From Beijerinckiaceae bacterium (lineage in GTDB: Bacteria; Pseudomonadota; Alphaproteobacteria; Rhizobiales; Beijerinckiaceae), in the NCBI GenBank assembly GCA_947452455.1, contig CANGBX010000001.1, positions 434,001-498,000 of the forward strand: 64,000 bases of DNA, written 5' to 3'. Positions 7,530 to 15,354 of this stretch are shown in pieces (the first letter of the stretch is position 1; each line of letters starts with the position of its first letter). The translations under genes and the position numbers were made by a program. Below the pieces are notes generated by a model, which saw only the letters and a program-made list of their open reading frames with translations, had not been told where the DNA came from and made no database searches.

Positions 7530-8814
7530 TCTGCTGCATGATTTTTCGGCTGCAGATTTGAAGCGAATTTTAGAGGCCTGGGAATTTTCAGCGCGCGATG
7601 ACCAATGGCCACCGCGTGAAGCGCAAGCGGGTGGGCCATGGACCGTGTGGCTGATCATGGGTGGGCGCGGTGCTGGCAAAACGCGCGCTGGTGCCGAATG
7701 GGTGCGCGGCATGGCGCTCGGCCTGCCCGGATTTTCTCAAGGGCCGGTTGGACGCATGGCGCTTGTCGGTGAGACTGCGGCAGATGTGCGCGATGTGATG
7801 ATTGAAGGTGTGTCGGGGATTCTCGCCATTCATGGGCGTGATGAGCGTCCACTCTGGGAGCCTTCGCGCAAAAGATTGATCTGGCCCAATGGCGCTATCG
7901 CGCAGGCTTTTTCGGCAGAAGATCCGGAGAGTTTGCGAGGGCCTCAATTTGCTGCCGCATGGCTCGATGAATTGGCGAAATGGCGTTATGCGGAGGAGAC
8001 ATTCGACATGTTGCAATTTGGTTTGCGGCTGGGCGCGCATCCGCGACAGGTGGTGACGACGACCCCGCGCCCTGTGCCGATTTTAAAGCGCCTTCTTGGG
8101 GATTCCAAAACCGCTGTTTCGCGTGCAGCGACGCAGGCCAATGCGCAAAATCTGGCGCATGAATTTCTGGAGCGCATTGTCGCGCGCTATCATGGCACAC
8201 GATTGGGCCGACAGGAATTGCTTGGCGAAATGATTGAAGAGCGTACTGACGCTTTGTGGACACGTGACATGCTGGAGGCGGCGCGCGAGGCGCAGGCACC
8301 CGCGATGCTCCGCATTGTTGTCGCGCTTGATCCGCCTGCTTCATCGCATAAGCGGGCTGATTCATGCGGGCTTGTGGTGGCAGGCATTGATGAGGCCGGC
8401 CATGTGCATGTGTTGGAAGATGGAACTGTATCAGCCGCACGACCCGCCAAATGGGCGCGTGCTGCGGTGGCGCTTTATCACAAGCATGAGGCCGATGCTT
8501 TGATTGCCGAAGTCAATCAGGGTGGCGAGATGGTGGAGGCCGTGATCTCTGAGGCTGACCCGCATGTGCCGGTGAAACAAGTGCGCGCGACGCGTGGCAA
8601 ATATTTGCGCGCAGCACCTGTGGCGCAACTCTACGAGCAGGGCCGCGTGCATCATGTGGGTGCGCTTGCCGCACTTGAAGATGAAATGTGTGCTTTTGGC
8701 CCCGACGGATTGGACAATGGCCGCAGTCCTGACCGGCTTGATGCTTTGGTCTGGGCGGTGACAGCGCTTGCTTTGCAGCCACAAGCGCCGCAGCCGAGCG
8801 TGCGGCGGATTTAA
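7441..8814 (+). CDS. GTA/phage large terminase subunit (ATPase-nuclease)
   Basis: The product is 457 residues from ATG 7441; 7408 and 7522 are other possible starts. Family-like sequence (LLDDLANCATEAEMDDLL) begins before 7522, which argues for an upstream start. Walker A is GGRGAGKT, and Walker B is AAAWLDE followed by LAKW. The coupling segment VVTTTPRPVPILKRLL is typical of GTA terminases. The C-terminal RNase H-like nuclease shows acidic residues at VVALDPPAS and DRLDALVWAV. The enzyme pumps DNA into the prohead. It is the best-conserved gene of the cluster and looks intact. Confidence 0.93.
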   Translation: MTQTLAIWPHCGRPLLDDLANCATEAEMDDLLHDFSAADLKRILEAWEFSARDDQWPPREAQAGGPWTVWLIMGGRGAGKTRAGAEWVRGMALGLPGFSQGPVGRMALVGETAADVRDVMIEGVSGILAIHGRDERPLWEPSRKRLIWPNGAIAQAFSAEDPESLRGPQFAAAWLDELAKWRYAEETFDMLQFGLRLGAHPRQVVTTTPRPVPILKRLLGDSKTAVSRAATQANAQNLAHEFLERIVARYHGTRLGRQELLGEMIEERTDALWTRDMLEAAREAQAPAMLRIVVALDPPASSHKRADSCGLVVAGIDEAGHVHVLEDGTVSAARPAKWARAAVALYHKHEADALIAEVNQGGEMVEAVISEADPHVPVKQVRATRGKYLRAAPVAQLYEQGRVHHVGALAALEDEMCAFGPDGLDNGRSPDRLDALVWAVTALALQPQAPQPSVRRI

Positions 8815-8838
8815 ATTTTTCTGACAAATGAGGTTTTC

Positions 8839-9999
8839 ATGCCCGGTCTTTTTGCAAGACTTTCGGGGCGCTCCACACGCGCGCCTGCCGAAGCCAAACA
8901 ATCGCGCACGGCGGCGATTTTCAGCATGGGATTTTCCTATGCGCGCGCGCAGCCGCGCGAGGCCACCGAATTGGTGCGCCAAGGTTATGAGCGAAACCCG
9001 ATTGTTTTTCGCTCGGTGCGCATGATTGCCGAGAGTGTCGCCTCGGTGCCGTGGCTTCTCTATGTGCAGGGGCAGGAGCGTGCGGACCATCCGCTGGCGC
9101 AAGTGTTGCGTGCACCCGGTGGCTCGCGCTCTGGCGTCGAATTGATTGAAATTCTCGTCACCAATTTACTGCTCTTCGGCAATGCCTATGTCGAAGCGGT
9201 GACGATTGATGGCGCGCATCGCGAATGGCACGCTTTGCGCCCGGACCGCATGAGCATTGTGCCGGGTGGCAATGGATGGCCGCTGGCCTATGAATATACA
9301 GTGGGTGCCGAGCGTGTGCGATTTGGCGTCGCTGACCAGTCCATTTTGCATCTCAAATTCTTTTCGCCACTCGATGATCATTATGGCTTGCCGCCCCTCG
9401 CGGCCGCTGAAACGGCGCTGGACACGCATAATGCAGCAGGCCAATGGAACCGTGCCTTGCTAGAAAATGCTGCGCGGCCCTCGGGTGCGCTGGTTTATGC
9501 GGGGCCGGATGGGGCGAGTTTGTCGGATGAGCAATTCGACCGATTGAAACATGAATTGGATGAAAGTTTTTCAGGACTTCGCAATGCGGGGCGCCCGCTT
9601 TTGCTGGAAGGCGGGCTTGACTGGAAAGCCTTGTCACTCACGCCGAAAGAATTGGATTTCATTGAAGCCAAGGCTGGTTCCGCGCGCGAGATTGCGCTCG
9701 CCTTGGGTGTGCCGCCGCTGGTTCTGGGGCTGCCAGGCGACAATACTTTTTCCAATTATCAGGAAGCCAATCGCGCCTTTTGGCGGCAAAACATTTTGCC
9801 ATTTGTGCATCGCCTGCAGGCTTCTTTCAACACATGGCTGCAGCCGACTTATGGCGATGTGGAATGGCGCGCCAATCTTGATGCGATTGATGCACTGGCC
9901 TCTGAGCGCGCAGCCGAATGGGCGCGTGTGGGGGCTGCTGATTTTCTGACCCGCGATGAAAAGCGTGAAGCGGTTGGCTATGGGGCAGGGCCCGTATGA
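8839..9999 (+). CDS. Phage portal protein, HK97 type (GTA gp3)
   Basis: The product is 386 residues, the usual size for GTA portals. The N-terminus carries the conserved FRSVRMIAESVASVPW motif, then HPLAQVLRAPG and the LLLFGNAYVEAV strand. The clip/stem region is followed by GLDWKALSLTPKELDFIEA and NYQEANRAFWR, hallmarks of HK97-like portals. It forms the dodecameric DNA gate at one capsid vertex. A gagg ribosome-binding site precedes ATG 8839. Its stop overlaps the start of the next small gene by 4 bases (ATGA). No frame damage is seen. Confidence 0.92.
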   Translation: MPGLFARLSGRSTRAPAEAKQSRTAAIFSMGFSYARAQPREATELVRQGYERNPIVFRSVRMIAESVASVPWLLYVQGQERADHPLAQVLRAPGGSRSGVELIEILVTNLLLFGNAYVEAVTIDGAHREWHALRPDRMSIVPGGNGWPLAYEYTVGAERVRFGVADQSILHLKFFSPLDDHYGLPPLAAAETALDTHNAAGQWNRALLENAARPSGALVYAGPDGASLSDEQFDRLKHELDESFSGLRNAGRPLLLEGGLDWKALSLTPKELDFIEAKAGSAREIALALGVPPLVLGLPGDNTFSNYQEANRAFWRQNILPFVHRLQASFNTWLQPTYGDVEWRANLDAIDALASERAAEWARVGAADFLTRDEKREAVGYGAGPV

Positions 10000-10184
10000 A
10001 CGACATTACCCAAAGCATTATTGCGCGCGGCGACCTTGCCCATCTTGCGCTTTTTTTATGGGCGAGCGGAGCCTCGGGACTTTTGGTGTTTGCGCTTCGC
10101 GAAAGTGCAGAAGCCAATCGCCGCTTTGATGAATTTGTCCGTGAATTATCCAATTTCAATCGTCGATTTGGGGAGCGCAAATGA
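9996..10184 (+). CDS. Small membrane-associated GTA protein (gp3.5 position)
   Basis: The product is 62 residues, starting at ATG 9996 inside the portal stop (ATGA overlap). It has one hydrophobic segment (about residues 14-33, LAHLALFLWASGASGLLVFA) followed by a charged amphipathic tail. It sits where R. capsulatus GTA has g3.5, between portal and protease. I do not recognise a characterised family. Its stop in turn overlaps the start of the next micro-ORF, which supports it being translated. Confidence 0.65.
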   Translation: MNDITQSIIARGDLAHLALFLWASGASGLLVFALRESAEANRRFDEFVRELSNFNRRFGERK

Positions 10185-10276
10185 GCCTGTCTTTTTTTGT
10201 TAAACCGCGGCGCACGCCGGACCCGCGCCGGATCTTTCGTCGTTTTTTACGCATTATTTTTGTGGAGCGCGGCTGA
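10181..10276 (+). CDS. 31-residue basic micro-protein locked between gp3.5 and prohead protease genes
   Basis: ATG 10181 overlaps the stop of the preceding gene (ATGA), and its own stop at 10274-10276 shares one base with the ATG of the protease gene (TGATG). The peptide begins MSLSFFVKPRRTPDPRRIF and is rich in Arg with a hydrophobic FLRIIFV end; 9 of its 31 residues are Arg or Lys. The overlaps at both ends mirror those of neighbouring genes and suggest a translated, coupled gene, or at least a translational relay to the protease. No known family is recognised. Length alone makes this uncertain. Confidence 0.5.
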   Translation: MSLSFFVKPRRTPDPRRIFRRFLRIIFVERG

Positions 10277-10779
10277 TGCTGGAGCGCAAGATTATTTCAA
10301 GCCCCGCGCTTGATGTGCGCGATGCGCGCCATGGGTTTCAGGTCGAGCCTGATGGGACATTTGAAGGTTATGCGAGCCTGTTCGGCATTGTGGATATGGG
10401 TGGCGACGAAGTGGCACCCGGCGCTTTTGCGCGCTCTCTGCAACAACGTGGCGCGAAAGCTGTACGCATGTTGTGGCAGCATGATCCATCGCTGCCGATT
10501 GGCTCCTGGGTGTCGATCAAAGAAGACCAGAGGGGCTTGCGTGTGAAGGGCCGGCTCAATCTCGCTGTCTCGCGAGCGCGTGAAACTTTGGCTTTGTTGA
10601 AAGAGGGTGCGGTTGACGGGCTCTCGATCGGGTTTCGCGTGAAGAATGCGCGGAAATCGGCAGGGGGCGGCATTCGTCGCCTGCTGGAAGTTGATCTTTG
10701 GGAAATCTCCATCGTGACTTTTCCCATGTTGCCGCAGGCGCGCATCACATCGGTAAAGCAGCGCGCCGCTTTTCATTGA
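10276..10779 (+). CDS. Prohead maturation protease, S78/HK97 type (GTA gp4)
   Basis: The product is 167 residues. Sequence features match caudovirus prohead proteases: GTFEGYASLFGIVDMGGDEV near the N-terminus, the catalytic His in MLWQHDPS, the catalytic Ser in DGLSIGF, and the acidic partner region LWEISIVTFPM. It would cleave capsid and scaffold peptides during head maturation. It is followed 11 bases later by the capsid gene, as in HK97-like phages and GTAs. All presumed catalytic residues are present. Confidence 0.92.
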   Translation: MLERKIISSPALDVRDARHGFQVEPDGTFEGYASLFGIVDMGGDEVAPGAFARSLQQRGAKAVRMLWQHDPSLPIGSWVSIKEDQRGLRVKGRLNLAVSRARETLALLKEGAVDGLSIGFRVKNARKSAGGGIRRLLEVDLWEISIVTFPMLPQARITSVKQRAAFH

Positions 10780-10790
10780 AAGGAATTTTT

Positions 10791-12032
10791 ATGAGTGAGA
10801 TTGAGACCAAATCTTTGGGCGGACAGGATGCCCAGACCGTATTTGACGACATGCATCGTATTTTTCATGCCTATCAGGAGGCAAATAATGAACGCCTTGC
10901 GGAGCTGGAGGCCAAACTCTCCGGTGATGTGCTGGTGGAAGAAAAAGTGGCGCGCATTGATGCGGCACTCGATGACCAGCGCCGCAAAATGGATCGTCTT
11001 TTGATTGAAAAATCGCGACCGCATTTGGCATCCGTTGAACGCGTGCCTGATGTTACCTCGCGCGAACATAAATCGGCCTTCCGGAATTATATGCGCACAG
11101 GCGAAGTGGCAGGTCTGAAAGCCATTGAAGAAAAGGCTTTGTCAGCGGGTTCGGGGCCTGATGGGGGTTACCTTGTGCCTGTTCCGGCAGAGCGTGAGAT
11201 CTTGCGGCGCATGGCCAATATATCGCCCATTCGCGCCATTGCTTCTGTGCGCGAGATTTCAACTTCGACTTACAAGAAAGCTTTTTGTCCGACAGGGCCT
11301 GCAGCCGGATGGGTCGCTGAAACCGATGCGCGAACGCAAACGGCTAGTCAGCAGATTGCCGATCTGACTTTTCCGGCCATGGAACTCTATGCCATGCCCG
11401 CCGCCACGCAGACTTTGCTCGATGATGCAGCGGTGGATATTGAGCAATGGATTTCGGAGGAAGTGAATACGGTCTTTGCCGAACAAGAAGGTGCGGCCTT
11501 TATCAATGGCAATGGTGTGGGCAAGCCAACCGGGCTGCTCTCTTACACCAAGTCGAATGTTGCTGGTTGGGGCTGGGGCAAGACGGCCTATCTGCCAACG
11601 GGCGTAGCTGCTGGTTTTGCGGCGACCAACCCGTCCGACACTCTTGTTGATCTCATCTATACATTGCGCTCCGGCTATCGCCGGAACGGGCGCTTTTTGA
11701 TGAACCGCAAGACGCAGGCGCAAATCCGCAAGTTCAAAGCCTCGACAGGCGAATATTTGTGGCAGCCGCCGGCGCAATTGGGTGCGACCGCAACCTTGAT
11801 GAATTTCCCCATCATCGAGGCGGAAGATATGCCCGATATTGCAGCCGGATCTTTCTCGCTGGCCTTTGCCGATTTCAATCGCTGTTATCTGATTGTCGAT
11901 CGTGTTGGCATTCGGGTGTTGCGTGATCCTTATTCCACCAAACCCTATGTGCTGTTCTACACAACGAAGCGTGTGGGTGGTGGAATCCAGGATTTCGATG
12001 CGATCAAACTGTTGAAGTTTGATGTGTCCTAA
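10791..12032 (+). CDS. Major capsid protein, HK97 fold (GTA gp5)
   Basis: I set the start at ATG 10791, after aaagga; the open frame extends upstream into the protease gene without a better site. The product is 413 residues. An N-terminal coiled-coil delta domain (about 1-95) is followed by the mature capsid domain, with the conserved GSGPDGGYLVP segment, IASVREIST, AAGWVAETDART and NGNGVGKPTGLL. The C-terminal half carries RRNGRFLMNRKTQAQIRKFK and LWQPPAQLG, typical of GTA/HK97 capsids. It ends 6 bases before the convergent trypsin-like gene. Confidence 0.93.
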   Translation: MSEIETKSLGGQDAQTVFDDMHRIFHAYQEANNERLAELEAKLSGDVLVEEKVARIDAALDDQRRKMDRLLIEKSRPHLASVERVPDVTSREHKSAFRNYMRTGEVAGLKAIEEKALSAGSGPDGGYLVPVPAEREILRRMANISPIRAIASVREISTSTYKKAFCPTGPAAGWVAETDARTQTASQQIADLTFPAMELYAMPAATQTLLDDAAVDIEQWISEEVNTVFAEQEGAAFINGNGVGKPTGLLSYTKSNVAGWGWGKTAYLPTGVAAGFAATNPSDTLVDLIYTLRSGYRRNGRFLMNRKTQAQIRKFKASTGEYLWQPPAQLGATATLMNFPIIEAEDMPDIAAGSFSLAFADFNRCYLIVDRVGIRVLRDPYSTKPYVLFYTTKRVGGGIQDFDAIKLLKFDVS

Positions 12033-12038
12033 GCCCGA

Positions 12039-12761
12039 CTAACGCGACCAGTTGGCGAGCGCTTTTTCAATGAAAGCACGCTCGGGGCCAAGGCGCAGAG
12101 CTTGAGTGAGATCACCGCAAGCTTTGTCGCCCACGCCCGCTGACCAGACGGTGATGGCGACGAGCTTTGACTCTTGCGAGAGAAAAGGACCGCCAGAATC
12201 ACCCGTGCAACCACCACGCCCGCGCGCTTGCGGGTCTTTCGCCCAGATCAGCAATTTGGACAGAGGCTCACGCGTGACAAGGGTTGCGGACATGAGTGTA
12301 CCGGCGGTTTTGCCGTCTTTCTCTTGCCGCAAACCAAAGCCTGAAATGATGAAGGGCGTGCCGAGTTCGACACGCGCGTCATAGTCGATGGTGAGCGGCG
12401 TAAAATTGGCAGGCAAGGCGCGGTCTAAACGCACGAGTGCCAGATCAATGCTGCGCTCGCGCGTCTTGGGCGCATCCGGTCTGTAGCCGGGATGGATGAG
12501 AATGTCTTTGGCCGGGACGAAAGCCTCGGGCTTTAAGCCCGGCCAATAGGCAACGGCACCTTTGATCTTGTGCACGCAATGGGCGGCTGTGAGCAGCACG
12601 TCTTGGGCAATGACATTGGCCGTGCAGAAGCCGCGCTCATTGAGCAGCATGAGCAGAGATGATTGCGCTGGACTGCCTTCTTGTGCAGGTCCGGTGATGG
12701 CGTGAGCGGGCGCGCAGCCCAAGCTCAACGCAAATGCGAAAGCAGTGAATTTTTGGCGCAT
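12039..12761 (-). CDS. Secreted trypsin-like serine protease, antisense inside the GTA cluster
   Basis: From ATG 12761 the product is 240 residues with a signal peptide ending at AHA (residue ~21); an in-frame ATG 9 bases upstream is equally possible. The chymotrypsin triad is complete: His61 in LTAAHC, Asp106 in DLALVRL, Ser189 in GDSGGP. It is probably periplasmic or secreted. The gene runs opposite to the GTA genes, converging on the capsid gene (6-base gap) and diverging from the adaptor gene (46 bases). Phage heads do not normally encode exported trypsin-like proteases, so it is probably a host gene placed in the cluster. Its function is unknown. Confidence 0.88.
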   Translation of the reverse strand: MRQKFTAFAFALSLGCAPAHAITGPAQEGSPAQSSLLMLLNERGFCTANVIAQDVLLTAAHCVHKIKGAVAYWPGLKPEAFVPAKDILIHPGYRPDAPKTRERSIDLALVRLDRALPANFTPLTIDYDARVELGTPFIISGFGLRQEKDGKTAGTLMSATLVTREPLSKLLIWAKDPQARGRGGCTGDSGGPFLSQESKLVAITVWSAGVGDKACGDLTQALRLGPERAFIEKALANWSR

Positions 12762-12807
12762 GTCGATCATGTCGCTGCTTTTACAGCACATGGCGGAGAT
12801 TTTCAAA

Positions 12808-13371
12808 ATGACACCGATCCTGCTTGCGGGCCCGGCGCTCGAGCCTTTGTCGCTCGACGAGATGCGGGTCTATTTGCGACTGGAAACCAGCGAAGAGGAC
12901 GGACTTGTTCTCTCGCTGATCAAAGCGGCCCGCAATGCGGTGGAGCAGGGGGCACGCCGCGCTTTGATTGCGCAAAAGTGGCGTCTGCGGCTTCCGCGTC
13001 TACCGCGTGAGGCGACATTGCGTCTGCCTATTTCGCCGATCCTCTCGCTTGATGCAGTGCGCAGCTTTGACGCGCTGGGCAATCCAGTTTTGTTGGACCT
13101 TGCTTTGTTTCAGCTCGACGGTTCGACTTTGTGCCTCTCGCCGTCCCTGTTATCGGCGAATGGATCGGGTGGTCCTGTCGAGATCGATCTCACCGCAGGT
13201 TTTGGAACACAGGCGACCGATGTGCCCGACGCTCTGCGGCAAGCCATGCGCATGTTGGTGGCTCATTATTATGAGCATCGGGCCGATGCTTTGCATGAAG
13301 AGCATGTTGCGCATTTTCCAGCAGCCATTGCAGCAGCTGTCGCGCCCTGGCGGCGCATGCGCATTGCGTGA
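12808..13371 (+). CDS. Head-tail connector/adaptor protein (GTA gp6)
   Basis: I place the start at ATG 12808 (ggag nine bases before); the frame is open further upstream. The product is 187 residues. The N-terminus (PLSLDEMRVYLRLETSEEDGLV) is characteristic of gp6-like head-tail connectors, followed by a beta-rich domain (LRLPISPILSLDAVRSFDALG) and PDALRQAMRMLVAHYYEHRADA near the C-terminus. In R. capsulatus GTA this adaptor docks to the portal. The next gene, 9 bases on, is gp12-like, so genes equivalent to g7-g11 are missing here. Confidence 0.87.
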   Translation: MTPILLAGPALEPLSLDEMRVYLRLETSEEDGLVLSLIKAARNAVEQGARRALIAQKWRLRLPRLPREATLRLPISPILSLDAVRSFDALGNPVLLDLALFQLDGSTLCLSPSLLSANGSGGPVEIDLTAGFGTQATDVPDALRQAMRMLVAHYYEHRADALHEEHVAHFPAAIAAAVAPWRRMRIA

Positions 13372-13380
13372 GGGGCGGCC

Positions 13381-14019
13381 ATGACCAGTTTTCACGAGGT
13401 GCGCTTTCCTCTGGATATTTCAACACAAGCGCGTGGCGGGCCGGAGCGTGTCACCGAAATTGTGGTGACAAGCTCGGGGCGCGAGCAGCGCAATGCGCGC
13501 CGCGCCCATGCACGGCGTCGTTATGAAGCCGGCTATGGTGTGAAAAGCGCCAATGCCTTGTCGCAGGTTCTGGCTTTTTTTGAAGAGAGGCGCGGGCGGC
13601 TTTACGGGTTTCGCTGGCGTGACCGCAGTGATTATAAATCCTGCGCTCCAACGCAGGATGTTACCCCGCTCGATCAGATTATTGGCACGGGCGATGGTGT
13701 GACGCGATGCTTCCAGCTTATCAAAACCTACGGGCAGGAATTTGCACCCTATCAACGCGCCATTGTGAAACCTGTTGCGGGGAGTATCAGGCTTGCGGTT
13801 GCGGGTGTCGAATTCAATAAAAGTTTTTTCGATGTTGATGGCACCAATGGTCTTGTGACTTTTCATGTCGGTCATGTACCGCCACAAGATGCGCAAGTGA
13901 CGGCTGGTTTTCTTTTCGATGTGCCAGTGCGTTTCGATACGGATTATCTCGAAATTGATTATGCCGCTTTCGGCACGGGTGGAATCCCGAAAATTCCATT
14001 GATTGAAATTTTGCAGTGA
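13381..14019 (+). CDS. Distal tail/baseplate protein, DUF2460 (GTA gp12)
   Basis: The product is 212 residues. It opens with FHEVRFPLDISTQARGGP, then RERR-like positions (SSGREQRNARRAHARRRYEAGYG) and FFEERRGRLYGFRWRDRSDYKS, the signature of the DUF2460/TIGR02217 family. The C-terminus has VPVRFDTDYLEIDYAAFGTG. In the RcGTA particle this protein forms the distal tail ring joining tube to baseplate. Here it follows the adaptor gene directly, although its natural partner, the tail tube, is absent. Ribosome-binding site gagggg lies before ATG 13381. Confidence 0.92.
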   Translation: MTSFHEVRFPLDISTQARGGPERVTEIVVTSSGREQRNARRAHARRRYEAGYGVKSANALSQVLAFFEERRGRLYGFRWRDRSDYKSCAPTQDVTPLDQIIGTGDGVTRCFQLIKTYGQEFAPYQRAIVKPVAGSIRLAVAGVEFNKSFFDVDGTNGLVTFHVGHVPPQDAQVTAGFLFDVPVRFDTDYLEIDYAAFGTGGIPKIPLIEILQ

Positions 14020-14028
14020 GGTTGACCC

Positions 14029-14916
14029 ATGCGCGAGATGAATGAGGCGCTTCGGGCGCGACTTCATGCCGAGGTTACGCATCTGTGCACGTGTTGGAAA
14101 ATATTGCGACGTGACGGAGCGTTACAAGGATTCACGGATCATGATGAAGCCATCATTTTTGATGGTGTGACTTTTGAAACCGATGGCGGATTGCATCTGC
14201 GTGGTCAGGAAGAGCTGCTTGGCTTTCATGGCAGCAAGAGTGATGTCGGTGGCGCTCTTTTGCAATTTTCATTCGATGAAGGGGCGCTGGCGAGTGGCGC
14301 TTATGATGGTGCAAGTGTTGAAACCTGGCTGGTTGATTGGTGTGACCCTGATCTTCGTCTGTTGATGAATGTGGAAGTGATGGGCGAGGTGCGCCGTGCC
14401 GATCATGTGTTTTCAGCAGAGCTGCGCTCACTCGCTCAGGTGTTCGAGCAGGAGACAGGTCGGCGCTTCATGAAAACATGCAGTGCTGATCTCGGAGATG
14501 CACATTGCGGGGTTGATCTCACCCAGGTGCGTTATCTGACGCACGCCCCTGTGCAATCTGTTCAAGATGCGTCGCATGTCACGCTGATGCTTTCTGGATT
14601 TTCAGATCGGTGGTTTACCAATGGTCAGATACACGTGATCTCGGGTGCGCAGAAAGGCACCATCTGCGCGATCAAGGCTCATCGGCAAGACAATGATCGT
14701 GCACAGATTGTACTCTGGACACCACTCTCGCCTGCGCTTGATGTGGGCGATCAAATTGAATTGCGTGCGGGATGTGACAAAAGCTTTGCGACATGCGGGG
14801 CGAAATTTGCCAATCGCGTCAATTTTCGTGGCTTCCCGCATATTCCCGGCAATGATCTTTTAATGTCGCTGGCATCGAAAGAAATCGTGATGGATGGCGG
14901 GAGCCTTTTTTCATGA
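14029..14916 (+). CDS. Baseplate hub protein, DUF2163/BR0599 family (GTA gp13)
   Basis: The product is 295 residues. Diagnostic stretches are VTHLCTCWKILRRDG and GFTDHDEAIIF near the N-terminus, AYDGASVETWLVDW in the middle, and a C-terminal cysteine-bearing domain with CSADLGDAHCGVDLT, AGCDKSFATCGAKF and NFRGFPHIPGND. In RcGTA the C-terminal domain of gp13 binds an iron-sulfur cluster through Cys residues; four or more suitable Cys are present here. A gagg site precedes ATG 14029. The stop overlaps the next start by 4 bases. Confidence 0.92.
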   Translation: MREMNEALRARLHAEVTHLCTCWKILRRDGALQGFTDHDEAIIFDGVTFETDGGLHLRGQEELLGFHGSKSDVGGALLQFSFDEGALASGAYDGASVETWLVDWCDPDLRLLMNVEVMGEVRRADHVFSAELRSLAQVFEQETGRRFMKTCSADLGDAHCGVDLTQVRYLTHAPVQSVQDASHVTLMLSGFSDRWFTNGQIHVISGAQKGTICAIKAHRQDNDRAQIVLWTPLSPALDVGDQIELRAGCDKSFATCGAKFANRVNFRGFPHIPGNDLLMSLASKEIVMDGGSLFS

Positions 14917-15347
14917 GTGTGCTGTCGCGACAGATCATTGTCGAGGCTGCGCGCGGGTGGATAGGCACGCCCTATTTGCATCAAGCGTCTTTGCAGCATG
15001 TTGGCTGCGACTGTCTTGGGCTGTTGCGCGGTGTTTGGCGCGATTGCGTGGGGCCCGAGCCTGAGGTTGCGCCACCCTATACGCCCGATTGGGCGGAAGC
15101 ATCGGGTGAAGAGGCGCTGCTTGCTGCAGCTTTGCGCTGTTTTTCACCGGTGACGGGCTCGTTTCAAGCAGGTGATGTGTTGTTGTTTCGCTGGCGCGAT
15201 GGATTGCCCGCAAAACATATCGGCCTTGCGACCTCTACGACCACAATGATCCACGCACATGATGGGGCTTGCGTGTGTGAAGTGAGTCTTGGTTCAGCCT
15301 GGCGACGACGTTTGGTGCAGGCTTTTTCTTTTCCTGATGTGAAGTGA
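14913..15347 (+). CDS. NlpC/P60-type tail peptidase (GTA gp14)
   Basis: The product is 144 residues and starts inside the gp13-like stop codon. The NlpC/P60 active site is visible: GTPYLHQAS then VGCDCLGLLRG with the catalytic Cys, and AKHIGLATS with the catalytic His, followed by MIHAHDGACV. It would cut peptidoglycan cross-links as the particle crosses the cell wall. Size and position match RcGTA g14. Confidence 0.93.
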   Translation: MSVLSRQIIVEAARGWIGTPYLHQASLQHVGCDCLGLLRGVWRDCVGPEPEVAPPYTPDWAEASGEEALLAAALRCFSPVTGSFQAGDVLLFRWRDGLPAKHIGLATSTTTMIHAHDGACVCEVSLGSAWRRRLVQAFSFPDVK

Positions 15348-15354
15348 GATCCAG

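Noticed and set aside
13420-14082. 220-codon minus-strand frame
   Set aside because: Fully antisense to the gp12-like gene, composition typical of a mirrored frame, no motif.
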